This document shows, one piece after another, positions 1-5,093 of a stretch of 5,093 nt of DNA. Below the pieces are notes generated by a model that was not told the origin of the DNA, made no database searches, and saw only the letters and a list, made by a program, of their open reading frames with translations. Within the stretch, counting starts at the first letter, position 1. Each line of letters begins with the position of its first letter. Origin of the DNA: Rhodocyclaceae bacterium (lineage in GTDB: Bacteria > Pseudomonadota > Gammaproteobacteria > Burkholderiales > Rhodocyclaceae). Both the position numbers and the translations under genes were made by a program. The DNA lies in contig JADFDL010000147.1 of NCBI GenBank assembly GCA_018262875.1, forward strand, positions 1 to 5,093. The letters run 5' to 3'.

Positions 1-1106
<1,106 letters not shown>

Positions 1107-1181
1107 GGAAATTGCGGTCGCCGGTTCAACCGGCGGCGGGGGAAAAGCGTTATTGTACGCAACCCCCACGCCCAAGCCGAC
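1107..1181. promoter_or_regulatory. Divergent intergenic region between yheS and the coiled-coil gene
   Basis: These 75 bp must hold the promoters of both divergent genes unless promoters lie inside the coding regions. On the minus strand, TACAAT at 1157-1152 matches the sigma-70 -10 consensus at 5 of 6 positions, but no good -35 lies at 16-18 bp. On the plus strand, TATTGT at 1151-1156 overlaps it and matches 4 of 6, also without a -35. If both are used, the two promoters would compete. Neither gene has an obvious Shine-Dalgarno here. The hexamers are seen; promoter activity is inference. Confidence 0.4.
1119..1135. repeat. Perfect 17-bp palindrome, possible operator
   Basis: The sequence reads CGCCGGTT, a central C, then AACCGGCG, so both 8-base arms are perfectly complementary. 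It lies 12 bp before the yheS GTG and downstream of the TACAAT hexamer, so it would be in the yheS 5' leader. A one-base centre is too tight for a full RNA hairpin, though opening inner pairs would allow one. That shape fits a DNA site for a dimeric repressor better. High GC raises the chance of a fortuitous palindrome. Confidence 0.4.
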
Positions 1182-1817
1182 ATGAAACGCCTGTTGCCCT
1201 TGTTGATCTGCCTTTTCCCCCACGCCGCCTGGGCCGAGGCGCCCGCCGTCGAAACCATCACGCCGCAGGAGCGCGCGCAACTGCTCGACCGGGCCAAATC
1301 CCTGAAAGACGAGGCTGGCAGGATAAAAACCGCGGCACAGGAAAAGCGCAAGGAAGCCGACACGGCCTGCTGGAAGAAGACCCTGGTCTCCGCCTGCCTG
1401 AACGAGGCCAAACGGGAAAGCATCGACCGCAATGCCGAGGCGCGCAAGCTGGAGATCGAGGCGAACAAGATCGAGCGCGAGGTGCGCGAACGCGATCGCA
1501 CCACCAAACGGGCGCGGCAGGCCGAGGAAGCGCCGAAGAAGCAGGCGGCCACCGAGAGGAAAATCGCCAAGGCGAAGGAACAGGACGCCGCCCAGCAGCA
1601 GCAGCGCGAGGAAAAGGCGGCCGACCGGGAAAAAAGCGCCGAGAAGGGCAGCGCCCGCGCCCGGGTGCAGGCGCGGCAGCGCGAGGAAAAACTCGAGGCG
1701 CGCAGGAAGAAGGAAGAGAAGGCCGAGCAAAAAGCGCTCGAATGGGAGAAAAAGGACAAGCGGCGCGCCGAGGAGCGGGCCAGGCAATTGGAGCGGGCCC
1801 AGCAGCAAGACAAATAA
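1182..1817 (+). CDS. Exported charged coiled-coil protein of unknown function
   Basis: This 211-residue protein is not one I can name. The ATG at 1182 is chosen because it gives a clear signal peptide: basic MKR, a hydrophobic LLPLLICLF core, then AWA before a likely signal peptidase I cut at residue 18/19. No lipobox is seen at the cut, so it is probably soluble in the periplasm. From about residue 28 it is almost continuous helix-forming sequence rich in Lys, Arg, Glu, Ala and Gln, with very few prolines (P118 is one) and likely a long coiled coil. The mature part has no Phe, Tyr, His or Met. It has only two cysteines, C63 and C72, in a short less-charged patch (ACWKKTLVSACLNEAKRE) that could form a disulfide-linked hairpin and is the best candidate for a conserved core. 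The other Trp is W188. The extended frame back to 1032 overlaps yheS and is rejected. No Shine-Dalgarno is evident. The gene is divergent from yheS and convergent with the acyltransferase gene. Confidence 0.85.
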   Translation: MKRLLPLLICLFPHAAWAEAPAVETITPQERAQLLDRAKSLKDEAGRIKTAAQEKRKEADTACWKKTLVSACLNEAKRESIDRNAEARKLEIEANKIEREVRERDRTTKRARQAEEAPKKQAATERKIAKAKEQDAAQQQQREEKAADREKSAEKGSARARVQARQREEKLEARRKKEEKAEQKALEWEKKDKRRAEERARQLERAQQQDK

Positions 1818-1823
1818 GCCGCG

Positions 1824-2399
1824 CTACCTGAAACGGATATCGCCTTCCATTTCCGGTTTTTTCCCTCGCTTGTTCGAGTAACCGGCACGAATTCCCGCCA
1901 GATCCTCCGCCTCGTTTCCGCTCAGCGACAGCCAGGCCTCGATGCCGACTTCGCGCCGCGAATAGTCGATGAAGGCCAGGCCGAGCGGCACGTTGGCCGC
2001 CAGGGCGACGCGGTAGAAGCCGGATTTCCAATGGTCTATTTTCTTGCGCGTGCCCTCCGGCGCGATGGCCAGATACAGGCTGTCGGCCTTGTCGAAGGCC
2101 TCGATGAGGCCGCCGACGAACCCCGTGCTTTGGCGGCGGTTGACGGGGATGCCGCCGAGGCGGCGGAACAGGCCGCCGAAGGGCCAGCGGAACAGCGTGT
2201 CCTTGCCGACGAAGCGAAACGGGATGGCGATGGCGTAGCGGGCCAGGATGCCGACGATGAAATCCCAGTTCGAAGTGTGCGGATAGACGATCACCACTGC
2301 CTTCGGGCCGGGCGGCCCGACCAGCACCACTTTCCAGCCGGCGAGTTGCAGCAGGGCGCGGCAGAAGCGGGAAAACAGGCCGGCGCACCGTGCGCTCAA
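1824..2399 (-). CDS. Small PlsC-type 1-acyl-glycerol-3-phosphate acyltransferase family protein
   Basis: This 191-residue protein belongs to the LPLAT/PlsC superfamily, which transfers acyl chains from acyl-CoA or acyl-ACP to lysophospholipids or related acceptors at the inner membrane. The catalytic H(X4)D motif is H41-TSNW-D46 within YPHTSNWDF. Further blocks are VGKDTLFR at 64-71, GGIPVNRR at 82-89 (acceptor binding) and APEGTRK at 113-119. The C-terminal part includes DHWKSGFY at 122-129 and an FIDY segment. It is shorter than typical PlsC (about 240 residues) and has no clear membrane span, matching a compact proteobacterial subgroup whose substrate I cannot assign. The TTG start is chosen for its GAGGA Shine-Dalgarno 5 bases upstream; it sits one base after the ybiT stop. 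A longer frame to 2459 would overlap ybiT by 59 bases and adds residues unlike the family. The gene is probably co-transcribed and coupled with ybiT. The stop is TAG at 1826-1824. Confidence 0.88.
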   Translation of the reverse strand: MSARCAGLFSRFCRALLQLAGWKVVLVGPPGPKAVVIVYPHTSNWDFIVGILARYAIAIPFRFVGKDTLFRWPFGGLFRRLGGIPVNRRQSTGFVGGLIEAFDKADSLYLAIAPEGTRKKIDHWKSGFYRVALAANVPLGLAFIDYSRREVGIEAWLSLSGNEAEDLAGIRAGYSNKRGKKPEMEGDIRFR

Positions 2400-2400
2400 A

Positions 2401-4008
<1,608 letters not shown>

Positions 4009-4039
4009 TGAATGAAAACCCTGGTCGCGCGCGGCACAT

Positions 4040-4055
4040 GCCGGCAATAGCCGGC
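4040..4055. repeat. GCCGGC-AATA-GCCGGC inverted repeat in ybiT leader
   Basis: Two GCCGGC hexamers at 4040-4045 and 4050-4055 flank the 4-base spacer AATA. Each hexamer is itself palindromic, so the pair forms a 6-bp all-GC stem with a tetraloop on either strand. It sits in the 73-bp spacer between ybiT and the methyltransferase gene. No U-run follows on either strand, so it is not a standard intrinsic terminator. It could be an operator or a leader hairpin; the function is inference. Confidence 0.4.
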
Positions 4056-4067
4056 GAAAGACGCAAC

Positions 4068-4073
4068 ATTCTA
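4068..4073 (-). promoter_or_regulatory. ybiT: Possible -10 hexamer for ybiT
   Basis: TAGAAT on the minus strand (4073-4068) matches the sigma-70 -10 consensus at 5 of 6 positions. Transcription would begin near 4061 and give a leader of about 50 bases containing the GCCGGC hairpin. No recognisable -35 lies 16-18 bp upstream, which would fall inside the methyltransferase coding start. The call rests on the hexamer alone. Confidence 0.3.
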
Positions 4074-4081
4074 CCCTTCAA

Positions 4082-5093
4082 ATGATTCCCGTTCCCGAGC
4101 GCGATGTGCCGCGCCATGGCCAGGTTTTCACGCCGCCGGCCATTGTCGCCGCGATGCTGGCCCTGCGCCGCAACCATGGCCGGATGCTGGAGCCGGCCTG
4201 CGGCGACGGCGCCTTCTCGCAACAATTGCCCGGCTGCACCGCCATCGAACTGGATGCGGCGCATTGCCCGCCGGGCGCGCTCAACCTCGATTTCTTCGCC
4301 TATCCGGAGGCGGAACAATTCGACACCATCATCGGCAACCCGCCCTACGTCAAGGCGCGCGACATCCAGCCCGGCACGCGGCGCCACCTGCATTCGCGCC
4401 TGCTCAACGGCCACAGCAACCTGTACCTGCACTTCATCGAGAAATGCGTGCGTCACCTGGCGCCGGGCGGCGAGCTGATTTTCATCACGCCGCGCGATTT
4501 TCTCAAGGCCACCGGCAGCGCGCGGCTCAACACCTGGCTTTTCGACCAGGGTACGATCACCGATTTCCAGGAGCTGGGCGACGCGCGCGTCTTCGACGGC
4601 GTGGTGCCCAACTGCGCCATCTGGCGCTTCGAAAAAGGCAACCTGGCGCGGCGCCTCGCCGACGGTCGGCGCATGGTGCTCTCCGGCGGACAGATCCTGC
4701 TCACCCGAGGCATCTACAGCGTGCCGCTTGCCGGCGTCTTCGCGGTCAAGGTCGGCGCGGTGTCCGGCGCCGACGAAATCTTCACCCATGCCGAACTGGG
4801 CAACGCCGATTTCGTCTGCTCGAGGACGGCGCAGACCGGCGAGCTGCGCCGCATGATCTGGCTCGACCGCGAGGAGCCGATCGCATATCTGGAGCCGTTC
4901 AAGGAACGCCTGCTGGCGCGCCGGGTGACGAAGTTCGACGCGTCCAACTGGTGGAAGTGGGGCCGCCGCCATCATGTTTCCGATGCGCCACGCCTCTACG
5001 TCAACCAGAAGACGCGCAACCCGCGTCCCTTCTTCCTGAATGACTGCAAGAACTACGACGGCGCCGTCCTCGCCCTGTTCCCGCATCGCCGCG
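4082..5093 (+). CDS. M.TaqI-like gamma-class N6-adenine DNA methyltransferase, 5' part (runs off right edge)
   Basis: This is a class I SAM-dependent DNA methyltransferase, likely making N6-methyladenine. 337 codons are present with no stop before the edge. The motif order fits the gamma class, with motif X first: HGQVFTPPAIV at 12-22, then motif I LEPACGDGAF at 36-45 (SAM binding), motif II IELD with E56, motif III around D70, and catalytic motif IV NPPY at 86-89. NLYLHFIEKCVRHLAPGGE (113-131) then FITP (134-137) resemble the M.TaqI segment that follows NPPY. VGAVSGADEIF at 224-234 begins the presumed target-recognition part, which also contains NWWKWGR and LYVNQKTRNPRPFF. The recognition sequence cannot be read from this. 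The ATG at 4082 is chosen because motif X follows within 12 residues; no Shine-Dalgarno is seen. It is divergent from ybiT, and no restriction endonuclease gene is visible in the window. A partner could lie to the right, so solitary versus restriction-linked is open. Confidence 0.9.
   Translation, partial: MIPVPERDVPRHGQVFTPPAIVAAMLALRRNHGRMLEPACGDGAFSQQLPGCTAIELDAAHCPPGALNLDFFAYPEAEQFDTIIGNPPYVKARDIQPGTRRHLHSRLLNGHSNLYLHFIEKCVRHLAPGGELIFITPRDFLKATGSARLNTWLFDQGTITDFQELGDARVFDGVVPNCAIWRFEKGNLARRLADGRRMVLSGGQILLTRGIYSVPLAGVFAVKVGAVSGADEIFTHAELGNADFVCSRTAQTGELRRMIWLDREEPIAYLEPFKERLLARRVTKFDASNWWKWGRRHHVSDAPRLYVNQKTRNPRPFFLNDCKNYDGAVLALFPHRR

Noticed and set aside
1853..1885. Inverted repeat CCGGTT...AACCGG with inner CTCG/CGAG and a run of T, considered as a terminator for the coiled-coil gene.
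   Set aside because: The T-run lies inside the structure next to the left arm, not after the stem. The arms are short with an asymmetric internal loop, and the region codes for the acyltransferase C terminus.

Overview
The window is GC-rich, gene-dense chromosomal DNA, probably from a betaproteobacterium (Rhodocyclales- or Nitrosomonadales-like). That placement is inferred from base composition and from recalled similarity of the proteins to proteobacterial families; no marker gene settles it. Five protein genes fill about 97% of the 5,093 bases. No RNA gene, insertion sequence, CRISPR array or prophage gene was seen.

Layout, left to right: (1) the first 368 codons of a YheS-type ABC-F ATPase on the minus strand, running off the left edge; (2) a 75-bp divergent spacer with a perfect 17-bp palindrome; (3) a plus-strand gene for a 211-residue exported, highly charged, coiled-coil protein of unknown function; (4) on the minus strand, ending 6 bp from the previous gene's stop, a small PlsC-type acyltransferase; (5) immediately upstream of it, in one apparent operon, a complete YbiT-type ABC-F ATPase; (6) a 73-bp divergent spacer with a GCCGGC hairpin; (7) on the plus strand, running off the right edge, an M.TaqI-like gamma-class N6-adenine DNA methyltransferase.

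The two ABC-F proteins belong to different subfamilies and presumably act on ribosomes in the cytoplasm. The acyltransferase appears translationally coupled to ybiT: it has a TTG start one base after the ybiT stop and a Shine-Dalgarno inside the end of ybiT. The methyltransferase has no restriction partner inside the window. The most interesting non-coding signal is that both ABC-F genes seem to have a -10-like hexamer followed by a GCCGG-N5/6-CCGGC inverted repeat before the start codon. I found no convincing sign of a wholly new system. The best candidates for follow-up are the shared leader motif, the unknown exported coiled-coil protein and the possibly solitary methyltransferase.
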